Source of the DNA: Salipaludibacillus sp047795645
Lineage (GTDB): Bacteria; Bacillota; Bacilli; Bacillales; Salisediminibacteriaceae
Reading direction: 5' to 3'
Assembly: GCF_047795645.1 (NCBI RefSeq)
Contig: NZ_CP181045.1
Span: 2,604,001 to 2,668,000 of the forward strand
DNA: 64,000 nucleotides
Translations under genes and position numbers: made by a program
The notes under the pieces: generated by a model
Told to the model about the DNA's origin: nothing
The model's input: the letters and a program-made list of their open reading frames with translations, nothing else
Database searches by the model: none
Part shown: positions 44,138 through 51,820 of the stretch, in pieces
Position numbering within the stretch: the stretch's first letter is position 1
Layout of the letters: each line of letters begins with the position of its first letter

Positions 44138-44827
44138 TTATCGCTTATCTAATTTATTTGTCAAATAATCGCCAATATACTGTAAAATAAAAACGATTAT
44201 GAGTACAACAATTGTTGCTACCAATGTGATATCAGGATTGCCTCTCTGAAATCCATCGCGGAAGGCTAGATCACCTAATCCACCTGCACCAATAACACCA
44301 GCCATCGCTGTGTAACTAACTAAAGCAATCGCTGTTACTGTAATTCCTGATACAAGTGCAGGCATTGATTCTGGTAATAAAACTTTGAAAATAATTTGCC
44401 CATTATTTGCCCCCATCGACTTGGCCGCCTCAACGACTCCTTTATCAATCTCTCTTAATGCAATTTCTACCATCCTTGCATAAAATGGAGCAGCACCAAT
44501 GATCAAAGCTGGTAAGGCTGCCGTAGGACCAAGCATCGTTCCTACTAATGATCGTGTAAAAGGTATGAGAAGAACAATTAAAATAATAAATGGTATAGAA
44601 CGAAAAATATTAACATAGGCAGCAGTAATTCCATGAATCACTTTATTTTGCCACAGTTGCCCTCGGTCGGTTAAAAATAATATTAAACCAAGGAAAATAC
44701 CGATAACAAACGTAAAAAGTAATGCAATAAGTGACATATAAATCGTTTCTTCTGTTGCTACTTTCATATTGTCCCAATTAACATTTGGTAATAACCAATT
44801 ATTTGTTAATAATAAAATATTAGCCAC
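44138..44827 (-). CDS. metI: methionine ABC transporter permease MetI
   Basis: The 229-residue permease has five or so helices and the EAA loop VEIALREIDKGVVEAAKSMGANNGQIIFKVLLPESMPAL that docks MetN. GTG at 44827 is chosen because GAGGTGG lies six bases upstream; this overlaps the metN end by eight bases, giving coupled translation. The longer frame to 44860 would run inside metN. Confidence 0.93.
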   Translation of the reverse strand: MANILLLTNNWLLPNVNWDNMKVATEETIYMSLIALLFTFVIGIFLGLILFLTDRGQLWQNKVIHGITAAYVNIFRSIPFIILIVLLIPFTRSLVGTMLGPTAALPALIIGAAPFYARMVEIALREIDKGVVEAAKSMGANNGQIIFKVLLPESMPALVSGITVTAIALVSYTAMAGVIGAGGLGDLAFRDGFQRGNPDITLVATIVVLIIVFILQYIGDYLTNKLDKR

Positions 44828-45845
44828 CGTGAACCACCTCGACTTCCACTTGTTGCTCACGGATAAACGAAATCACGTCATCTATTAAGTGATTGTCTCC
44901 CGTTACACTAATAAACAAGGATCCATATGGACCGGTTCTCGTTTGAGAAATTTTCCCTTGCAGAATACTGATCGAGACGTCAAATTTACGGACAACATCT
45001 GTCATGAGTGGCTTGTTTGTTTCCCCACCAACAAATGTAAGTTGTAAAATTTGCCCAATGCCTTCATTTGCTAACAAATGCCGAACCGCTTCTTCTGTTT
45101 CTTCCGGTTCGGTTACTTGTTTGACAAATTCCTTCGTCATATTTTCTTTCGGCTGTTTAAAAACATCCAATACAAGCCCGGCCTCAACAATTCGGCCACC
45201 ATCCATCACCGCAACTTGATGACAAATTTTTCGGATGACGTGCATTTCGTGCGTTATTAATACGATCGTTAAATCTAACTTTTGGTTAATGTCAACAAGT
45301 AAATCTAATATCGAATCAGTCGTTTTAGGATCAAGCGCAGATGTCGCTTCATCACAAAGGAGAACTTTCGGATCATTAGCAAGCGCACGTGCTATCCCTA
45401 CTCTTTGCTTTTGGCCACCACTTAACTGTGAAGGATAAGAACCTCCGCGCCCCTCTAAGCCAACAAGTTTAATTAATTCTTCTACTCGCTTCTTTCTATT
45501 CGCTTTTGCAACCCCTTTGACTTCCAACGGAAAAGCAATATTTTCTGCAACCGTTCTTGACCATAGTAAGTTAAAGTGTTGGAAAATCATCCCAATTTCT
45601 TGCCGGGCGTAGCGTAACTCTTTTTTAGAGAGGTTATTCATATTTTTCCCCGCTACTGTCACTTCACCAGATGTAGGCGTCTCAAGCATATTTAATAACC
45701 GAATCAACGTACTTTTTCCAGCACCACTGTAACCGATGATTCCGTAAATTTCACCTTTTTCAATCGTTAAATTAACGTTATCTACCGCTGTTACATTTCC
45801 ATCTTTTAACTGAAATGTTTTGGCGAGTTTTGATAATTTAATCAC
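44820..45845 (-). CDS. metN: methionine ABC transporter ATPase MetN
   Basis: The 341-residue ATPase has Walker A GYSGAGKSTLIRLL, signature LSGGQKQRVGIARAL, Walker B VLLCDEATSALDP, and a C-terminal NIL domain (about 260-341) that senses methionine. GTG at 45845 follows GAAAGCGAG at good spacing; the GTG at 45854 touches that site. Confidence 0.95.
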   Translation of the reverse strand: MIKLSKLAKTFQLKDGNVTAVDNVNLTIEKGEIYGIIGYSGAGKSTLIRLLNMLETPTSGEVTVAGKNMNNLSKKELRYARQEIGMIFQHFNLLWSRTVAENIAFPLEVKGVAKANRKKRVEELIKLVGLEGRGGSYPSQLSGGQKQRVGIARALANDPKVLLCDEATSALDPKTTDSILDLLVDINQKLDLTIVLITHEMHVIRKICHQVAVMDGGRIVEAGLVLDVFKQPKENMTKEFVKQVTEPEETEEAVRHLLANEGIGQILQLTFVGGETNKPLMTDVVRKFDVSISILQGKISQTRTGPYGSLFISVTGDNHLIDDVISFIREQQVEVEVVHGG

Positions 45846-46029
45846 TGCTATCACTCGCTTTCTTGTCGCTCTACAAATAGCAATAAACTACAATGCTATT
45901 AAAAAGCATATTCAATTCACATCTATAAATCAAGTAAACCAACCTGTTTAGTATAGTTAATACACAGAGTAAGAGACTTAACAATAGTTAAATCAATAAG
46001 TAATCACTTTATGCTTCGATCTAAGCACA

Positions 46030-46206
46030 GAAAAAAAACCTATCTACTCCCGAAAGAAAAGCAGAAAGGTTCATTCATCGCTGAAATCTTTCTTCTCATC
46101 TTTCAAAACAGTTTCCTGTTTTGTTGGATTTAGCACCTTCCATTTTTAAGAAATTGATGGTTGCCGGGTTTCATAGGGCCAATCCCTCCACCTCTCTTGA
46201 TAAGAG
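46030..46206 (-). ncRNA. SAM-I riboswitch (S-box) with terminator, upstream of metNIQ
   Basis: On the minus strand CTCTTATCAAGAGAGGTGGA, GGGATTGGCCC, ATGAAACCCGGCAACC and AAGGTGCTAAATCC appear in S-box order, closing with GATGAGAAGA (46089-46100). A 15-bp hairpin at 46037-46071 followed by eight T is the terminator. High SAM should stop methionine uptake gene expression. Confidence 0.95.
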
Positions 46207-46241
46207 AATTCATATAATAGAATTTTTAAAGTCTGATATGG

Positions 46242-46270
46242 ATGTTATCACTGTCCACTCATCTTGTCAA
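46242..46270 (-). promoter_or_regulatory. sigma-A-type promoter of metNIQ transcript
   Basis: TTGACA (46265-46270) and TAACAT (46242-46247) are 17 bases apart on the minus strand, about 35 bases before the riboswitch aptamer. Confidence 0.7.
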
Positions 46271-46287
46271 CACAAGAATGAATTCAG

Positions 46288-46623
46288 TTATCTTCGATTT
46301 GAATTTGATAAATAAAAGAGTGATTCGATCCAGAGCAAATATTTCAATGAGCCTGTTACATTAAGGTCGCCACGTCGTTTCATTGCCAATAAAAAATCTT
46401 CTCCGCGCAGTAATTGTGTTAATGCTTCGTCATCTCCTTCAATCACTACATCACACGCTTCTTCATTTGCCGATATGAAGTGCGGTACTTGCCCATCAAA
46501 TACAATATACCAGGATTCACTTCCAGAAGTAATGCATAGTTGAATATGGTGTTTTAATAATAAAGTTTCCATATGTTCTGATCGCTTCATTTCTTTCATC
46601 ACAGAATCAAGTAATGTTCGCAT
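46288..46623 (-). CDS. yusD: SCP2-like sterol-carrier domain protein (YusD position)
   Basis: The 111-residue protein has an SCP2-type core: WYIVFDGQVPHFISANEEACDVVIEGDDEALTQLLRGEDFLLAMKRRGDLNVTG. These domains bind acyl or lipid ligands. ATG at 46623 has AGGGG eight bases upstream; the ATG at 46650 lacks one. It lies next to the met operon, as yusD does in B. subtilis. Confidence 0.8.
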   Translation of the reverse strand: MRTLLDSVMKEMKRSEHMETLLLKHHIQLCITSGSESWYIVFDGQVPHFISANEEACDVVIEGDDEALTQLLRGEDFLLAMKRRGDLNVTGSLKYLLWIESLFYLSNSNRR

Positions 46624-46720
46624 ACATTTCGCCCCTAGTTGGTTCGTCATTTAAAAAACTAACGTTCGTAAACGTGAATCTCTATTCTAAATTAGTTCTC
46701 CACAACTAGGTCTTTTTCCT

Positions 46721-48001
46721 TTATATTATTCGAGATTCTTGCTTATTTTTTTGTTTATGAGCGATTGGCTTGCTAAAAACTAGGTAGAAATATACTGTTG
46801 CAATCACATATAAACTAGCTGTAATTGAAAACACAATTGCATAACCAGAATACGAGCCATGTACCATCACGATCGTCGTAGAAATTGGCCCCATAACTGC
46901 CCAACCGAGCTGAAAAACCGCTTGCCCAACCGAGTTTGCTAAGCCTTTCATCGAATCGTCAACACTCTTCATCATTAATGACATTTGGATTGGGTTTCCG
47001 GCATTCATAAGGGCTTGTCTAAATAAAAACCCAATAACAGCAATCCAAAGTGTTTCTGTAAATGCAGTAATTAATAAAAATGGAATCGATAATAACTGAA
47101 GTATCACTACAGCTCTTACCTCGCCGACTTTTCGGACAACAGCGGGCCCGATCATTAATGCAACAGCGGTCATCGCCTGTCCAGAAGATAAAATAAGTCC
47201 TACAAGTGTATGTGACACCTCAAATCTATCGACAAAATATAAATTTAAATAAGGGATGACTAGTCCAGAACCAAATCCAATAATAATTTGGGCAACAGCA
47301 AATAAGAGGATAATTTTCAATCCTGTTCGATGTATCTTGAACAGTTTTTTGAAAGAACGTTCTTGTACTGTTTTACTAGTTAGTTTTTTTTCTTCGCGAA
47401 TTTTTATCATTGGAATCAAAGATGCGAAGAAGAAAGCAACACCAATAATTAAAGTGATTCTTATGCTCGAAAGACTTGACAGCCCTATAATAACGTTAAA
47501 AAAATCACTCAGTGTTCCACCAAGTGTATTCCCAACCACGTTTGCAAGCATAATAATTGCAAAATTAAAACTAAACAAATGAACGCGTTGTTTTTCCGTA
47601 GAGTTTTCAGCTAGCAAAGGAATCGAACAAACTTGGATAAGTGCCATAAACATTCCTGTCATAAAAGCACCCGAAAGAAGCAAAATATCTATCGACAATG
47701 TTGCCCTAAGTAACAAGCTGATTGCAGTAAAAACTGCCCCAACGACGATTAATTTTTTGCGACCGATGCGATCACTTAAAATCCCTGCCGGCAAAAGTAA
47801 TAAAGCTGTTGCTGCTGATTGCATCGCAATCACAGACCCATTCATCTGATCATCATAACCAAGTTCACGTATATAATAGTTATAAATAATCATAAAAATC
47901 CCCATGCCAATGTGAACGAGCATGGAACTTATTAAAAATAACCGAACATTTCTATTATAATAGCGGAATTGTTCTTTCCAATCGCCTAGTATACTTGCCA
48001 T
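46721..48001 (-). CDS. MFS transporter
   Basis: The 426-residue protein has about 12 helices and the MFS loop-2 motif LPAGILSDRIGRKKLIVVG (about 67-85). The C-half has GPAVVRKVGEVRAVV as a weaker counterpart. Drug/metabolite efflux is likely but unproven. The start is uncertain: ATG 48001 follows GGGGAG closely, and ATG 48031 has no ribosome-binding site. Confidence 0.85.
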   Translation of the reverse strand: MASILGDWKEQFRYYNRNVRLFLISSMLVHIGMGIFMIIYNYYIRELGYDDQMNGSVIAMQSAATALLLLPAGILSDRIGRKKLIVVGAVFTAISLLLRATLSIDILLLSGAFMTGMFMALIQVCSIPLLAENSTEKQRVHLFSFNFAIIMLANVVGNTLGGTLSDFFNVIIGLSSLSSIRITLIIGVAFFFASLIPMIKIREEKKLTSKTVQERSFKKLFKIHRTGLKIILLFAVAQIIIGFGSGLVIPYLNLYFVDRFEVSHTLVGLILSSGQAMTAVALMIGPAVVRKVGEVRAVVILQLLSIPFLLITAFTETLWIAVIGFLFRQALMNAGNPIQMSLMMKSVDDSMKGLANSVGQAVFQLGWAVMGPISTTIVMVHGSYSGYAIVFSITASLYVIATVYFYLVFSKPIAHKQKNKQESRII

Positions 48002-48191
48002 TTTCTCTCCCCATTCTTCTTTCTCATTCAAGACAATATTTCACAGCAAATCGGCTCTGAAAATTAAATAGTATTTCGCCTCTCTAAATAATAAGTCATT
48101 GAATACCATTTGAAAAGAGTTGATTTTATCTGATTGAGAATTTCAGCAGCTAAGTTTCGGGGAGGTGCATTAGAGAAAGCCGCTTTTCTTG

Positions 48192-48781
48192 TTGTGACCC
48201 TTTCTTTCCAATTCTTCTCGGCATGGGGCACAACTCGCTCTCTCTTGTGACACTTCCCTTCAAATTCTGCTCGCCATGGGGCACAAGCCGCACCTTCTTG
48301 TGACCCTTCTCTTCCAATTCCACTCGCCATGGGGCACAACTCGCTCTCTCTTGTGACACTTCCCTTCAAATTCTTCTCGGCATGGGGCACAACTCGCTCT
48401 CTCTTGTGACACTTCACTTCCAATTCTGCTCGCCATGGGGCACAACTCGCTCTCTCTTGTGACACTTCACTTCAAATTCTGCTCGCCATGGGGCACAAGC
48501 CGCACCTTCTTGTGACCCTTCTCTTCCAATTCCACTCGCCATGGGGCACAACTCGCTCTCTCTTGTGACACTTCCCTTCAAATTCTTCTCGGCATGGGGC
48601 ACAACTCGCTCTCTCTTGTGACACTTCCCTTCCAATTCTGCTCGCCATGGGGCACAAGCCGCACCTTCTTGTGACCCTTCTCTTCCAATTCCACTCGCCA
48701 TGGGGCACAACTCGCTCTCTCTTGTGACACTTCCCTTCAAATTCCACTCGCCATGGGGCACAACTCGCTTCTTCTTGTGAC
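48192..48781 (+). repeat. 53-bp palindromic repeat array, eleven exact units
   Basis: TTGTGAC starts occur at 48192, 48245, 48298, 48351, 48404, 48457, 48510, 48563, 48616, 48669, 48722 and 48775, every interval being exactly 53 bases. Each unit has TTGTGAC(A/C)C, a linker ending CTCGCCAT or CTCGGCAT, and GGGGCACAA. Across unit borders GGGGCACAAG-N9-CTTGTGACCC forms a hairpin. Since 53 is not a multiple of three, open frames in all phases arise; they are not genes. The array ends at the YusG-like gene's terminator. Confidence 0.97.
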
Positions 48782-48798
48782 ACTTTGGCGAGCCATGC

Positions 48799-48835
48799 AA
48801 AAAAAGGCTACTCAATTTATGAGCAACCTTTTTTA
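48799..48835 (-). terminator. intrinsic terminator of the YusG-like gene
   Basis: GGTTGCTCA-TAAAT-TGAGTAGCC, nine pairs including wobbles, with a seven-T tail on the minus strand. Confidence 0.85.
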
Positions 48836-48846
48836 TCCATAGTGGA

Positions 48847-49167
48847 TTAGCTCCAACCCATATCAGTCTCTTCTACATAGGATTTTGGATATTTCCTTGG
48901 TTCATATTGATCATCTTTATAAAATGTTTCATTTTCAAATTCAAATCCTTCAGACATTTCATATAAATATCCAGGTCCTTTTTTAACAATATGCCCTATT
49001 TTTTCGGACTGAAAATAAATGGCCGTTTCATCATCCGTTTCTTGCTTTTTTTCAATTTGATTAGATATGTCGACACGAGACTTGGCTTCACCGTTCATAC
49101 TTTTATTTAGAGACTTTGGGTCTAATTCTTCTTCTCCCATTTCATTAAAATAATCTACTCTTTCCAT
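48847..49167 (-). CDS. YusG-like DUF2553 protein with N-terminal extension
   Basis: The 106-residue acidic protein ends with a DUF2553-type region (SRVDISNQIEKK, AIYFQSEKIGHIV, YEMSEGFEFENETFYK) and carries about 28 extra acidic residues in front. B. subtilis yusG adjoins gcvH, as here. Function is unknown. It starts with ATG at 49167 after AAAGGAGG-type spacing. Confidence 0.7.
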   Translation of the reverse strand: MERVDYFNEMGEEELDPKSLNKSMNGEAKSRVDISNQIEKKQETDDETAIYFQSEKIGHIVKKGPGYLYEMSEGFEFENETFYKDDQYEPRKYPKSYVEETDMGWS

Positions 49168-49270
49168 AGTTATTATAGCCTCCTTTTATTACTTAGTATC
49201 ATCAATGGGAAAGAATTTATTCGATATCACGACAACAACTAGCCACTCCAAGGTTAGATATTTCGCACTC

Positions 49271-49304
49271 AAAAAACCCTGAATGCCATTAGCATCCAGG
49301 GTTA
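49271..49304 (-). terminator. intrinsic terminator of gcvH
   Basis: AACCCTGGATGC-TAAT-GGCATTCAGGGTT with a T-run on the minus strand. Confidence 0.92.
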
Positions 49305-49316
49305 AATGTTGAAATA

Positions 49317-49700
49317 TCAGTCTTCTTTCGTCATTTTTTCATAAGCTTCTGCATCCATTAACTTATCGATTTCTGACTGATCAGATGGCTCAATAACAAC
49401 CATCCATGCTTTCTCAAATGGTGACTCATTTACAAATTCCGGTGAATCATCTAACTCCTCATTCACCTCGACAACTTTACCAGAAATTGGTGCATAAAGT
49501 TCAGAGACTGTCTTAACCGACTCTACACTTCCGAAAGGCTCGTCTGCTTCAAGTTCATCCCCAACTTCAGGGAGTTCTACAAACACGATATCTCCTAATT
49601 CGGATTGCGCAAAGTCTGTAATTCCAATCCGTACCTTTTCTCCCTCAATTTTGACCCACTCATGTTCTTCTGAATACTTAAAATCTTTTGGTAAATTCAT
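49317..49700 (-). CDS. gcvH: glycine cleavage system H protein
   Basis: The 127-residue lipoyl carrier has the lipoylation Lys in FGSVESVKTVSELYAP (about 63), DFAQSELGDIVFVELP before it, and GWMVVIEP-like AWMVVIEPSDQSEIDKLMDAEAYEK at the end. It shuttles the aminomethyl group in glycine cleavage, and in bacilli acts as a lipoate relay to other 2-oxoacid dehydrogenases. LipA at 24.2 kb supplies the sulfur. Confidence 0.96.
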   Translation of the reverse strand: MNLPKDFKYSEEHEWVKIEGEKVRIGITDFAQSELGDIVFVELPEVGDELEADEPFGSVESVKTVSELYAPISGKVVEVNEELDDSPEFVNESPFEKAWMVVIEPSDQSEIDKLMDAEAYEKMTKED

Positions 49701-49871
49701 GTTTAGTCCCTCCGTAATGTTTCTCTAAATTTTCAAACGTCCAAGCAATGGATCTTAACGTCTAACAAAAGTGAACTGCCGTTTCAAGCTTCTTATGTAC
49801 ATTGCAGCTCGACACTCTCTTTTACTATAATACATATGAAGAAAGTAGAGCAACAAAGTTGCAAAATTTTA

Positions 49872-50234
49872 CTACTTGTTATTCCAAACCTCATCAAAAA
49901 CTTCTTCTTTGAAGCCTACCGTGACACTTTCACCATCTGTTGTCAGTGGCCGCTTTATCAGCATCCCATCTGAAGCAAGGATTTCTAACAATTCGTCCTC
50001 AGAAGCTGTATTTACTTTGTCTTTCAATCCCAATTCACGATACTTTTTTCCACTCGTATTAAAGAATTTTTTTAACTCCAACCCACTTGCTTGATAAAAC
50101 GAGTGAAGATCTTTTTTACTAGGCGGAGATTCAACAATATCAATCGCCTCATAAGTCACTTCATGTTCATCAAGCCATTTTTTTGCTTTGCGACAAGTGC
50201 CACATTTAGGGTAATGGTAAAAAATTACACTCAT
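49872..50234 (-). CDS. yusI: ArsC/Spx-family protein YusI
   Basis: The 120-residue thioredoxin-fold protein has YHYPKCGTCRKAKKWLDEHEV (CxxC at about 10-13) and the ArsC-family IKRPLTTDGESVTVGFKEEVFDEVW tail. It is more like the arsenate-reductase branch than Spx, but lacks arsenic genes nearby, so a redox role is as likely. Order gcvH-yusI matches B. subtilis. Confidence 0.9.
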   Translation of the reverse strand: MSVIFYHYPKCGTCRKAKKWLDEHEVTYEAIDIVESPPSKKDLHSFYQASGLELKKFFNTSGKKYRELGLKDKVNTASEDELLEILASDGMLIKRPLTTDGESVTVGFKEEVFDEVWNNK

Positions 50235-50489
50235 TTAAAAACCTCCTTTTGGTGCATGCTAGGTAGAACTAGATTGATATGCCTTCTCACTACTACGCTT
50301 ATTTCATTAAGATTAAATGTAATCCTTGATAGAAAAGACAATTATCTCTATCGTATACTACTTTCGATGTTATTATCACATTTCCTGCTCAGTTAATAAT
50401 TTTCCCTTGTTAATACTTCTTTAAACCAATATAATATAAAACGTAATAGTTACGTTTTAAGAAAACCACTACAAAAAAGGAGGGGTTTT

Positions 50490-51674
50490 ATGCGAAAATG
50501 GGTCATTATCGGTGGAGGAATTCAAGGGACAACCATAGCTGTCCACTTGTTGGAAAAAGAGGTCGCTACAACTAAAGACATTCTAATTATAGATCCTCAT
50601 GATCATCCATTGGAAAAGTGGAAGCAAATGACTAGTCGTATTAGCATGCCTTTTTTACGTTCTCCTTTCGTTCATCACATATCTTCTTCTCCGTTCTCAC
50701 TCGATCAATTTGGGAAAAAGTATCAAAATCAACAAAAAGTATTTCTCGGACGCTATCATCGTCCTAAGTTAACTTTTTTCAATGAACATTGTAATGAATT
50801 AATCAATCATCATCAACTTGAAAAATCATGGTTAAAAGGATCTGTAAATGGATTAACAAAGTCGCCAGAAGGTTGGCATGTCAAGATTGACTCTGGAGAA
50901 ACAATCCATGCAAAACATGTCATTCTTGCATTAGGATTAAGTCAACAACCGTTTATTCCGAACAATTTAATAAAGGCTAGAGAACAAGGTGCAGCCGTTC
51001 ATCATATTTTTGAAGAAGGATTGGATTTGCAAAAACTTCAGCACCCAATTGCAATCGTTGGTGGAGGAATCACAGCAGTTCACACTGCAATATCTTTGGT
51101 TGACAAATATCCTCGAAACGTAACACTCATTAAACGTCACCCGTTTAGAGTTCATTCTTTTGACAGTGACCCTGGTTGGCTCGGCCCAAAAAACATGCAT
51201 CGCTTTTCGAAATTGACAGATTATAAACAACGAAGAAAATCTATTTTTCAAGCGAGACATCGCGGTTCGATCACACGTGAATTGTATCTGAAAATCAAAA
51301 AACTCGAAAGGAATAGCGAATTAACAATCCAAACGATGAATATAACAGACATTTCTTGTGAAGAAAATAAAATACTTTCAATTACTGATGATGAAAAAGG
51401 TGTTGACGAGAAAGCAAGTACTATCATTTGTTGCACCGGATTTGAACCTTCTTTACCTGGAGGAACTTGGTTAAAGGATTTAATCAGCCGATATTCTCTT
51501 CCTTGCGCACAATGTGGCTATCCGATAGTCAGTCGCTCACTTATGTGGGCGGACGGATTATTTGTAACAGGAGCGCTAGCGGAGTTGGAGATCGGACCAA
51601 TTGCTAGAAATATATCTGGGGCGCAAAAGGCCGCATCAATAATCAGCGAGAACTTCCTGAAATCTACCTCATGA
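50490..51674 (+). CDS. FAD/NAD(P)-binding oxidoreductase, flavin monooxygenase/SidA-like
   Basis: The 394-residue protein has an N-terminal FAD motif WVIIGGGIQGTTIAVHLL (about 3-20), a second Rossmann motif IAIVGGGITAVHTAISLV (about 188-205) and a late GALAELEIGPIARNISGAQKAA. MPFLRSPFVHHISSSPFSL after the first motif resembles YdhS/SidA-like proteins with lysine/ornithine hydroxylase folds. The substrate is unknown. AAAAAAGGAGGGG precedes the ATG. It reads opposite to the fad operon. Confidence 0.8.
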   Translation: MRKWVIIGGGIQGTTIAVHLLEKEVATTKDILIIDPHDHPLEKWKQMTSRISMPFLRSPFVHHISSSPFSLDQFGKKYQNQQKVFLGRYHRPKLTFFNEHCNELINHHQLEKSWLKGSVNGLTKSPEGWHVKIDSGETIHAKHVILALGLSQQPFIPNNLIKAREQGAAVHHIFEEGLDLQKLQHPIAIVGGGITAVHTAISLVDKYPRNVTLIKRHPFRVHSFDSDPGWLGPKNMHRFSKLTDYKQRRKSIFQARHRGSITRELYLKIKKLERNSELTIQTMNITDISCEENKILSITDDEKGVDEKASTIICCTGFEPSLPGGTWLKDLISRYSLPCAQCGYPIVSRSLMWADGLFVTGALAELEIGPIARNISGAQKAASIISENFLKSTS

Positions 51675-51680
51675 AATAGC

Positions 51681-51786
51681 AAAGGAGCCCTATGATTCCA
51701 TAGGACTCCTGCGCTTAAGAGAAGAGAATGCCTTCTTTTAGAAAGAAGGTGTATTATTATCATTGGGGCAGGGGAGTGCCCCAAAA
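51681..51786. terminator. cluster of three hairpins between convergent flavoprotein and fadE genes
   Basis: In order on plus: GGAGcCCTATG-ATT-CCATAGGaCTCC (51681-51708), CCTTCTTT-TAG-AAAGAAGG (about 51731-51749) and TTGGGGCA-GGGGAG-TGCCCCAA (about 51762-51782). The last has TTTT on the minus strand side and can serve as the fad operon terminator; the first can serve the flavoprotein gene. Confidence 0.65.
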
Positions 51787-51820
51787 TGTCTAACGTAATT
51801 TATTGAAATACTGACCGATG

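Noticed and set aside
48192..48781. CRISPR array
   Set aside because: Units follow each other with no unique spacers, variable positions are few and shared between units, and no cas gene is present.
48064..48815. Several overlapping open frames of 60-133 codons with repeated CAPWR/CHKRERVVPH-like peptide
   Set aside because: They are read through the 53-bp repeats. Because 53 is not divisible by three, the same DNA gives open frames in all phases; no ribosome-binding sites or family signal.
49872..50234. Arsenate resistance gene
   Set aside because: ArsC-like fold, but no arsR, arsB or acr3 nearby, and the synteny is that of yusI.
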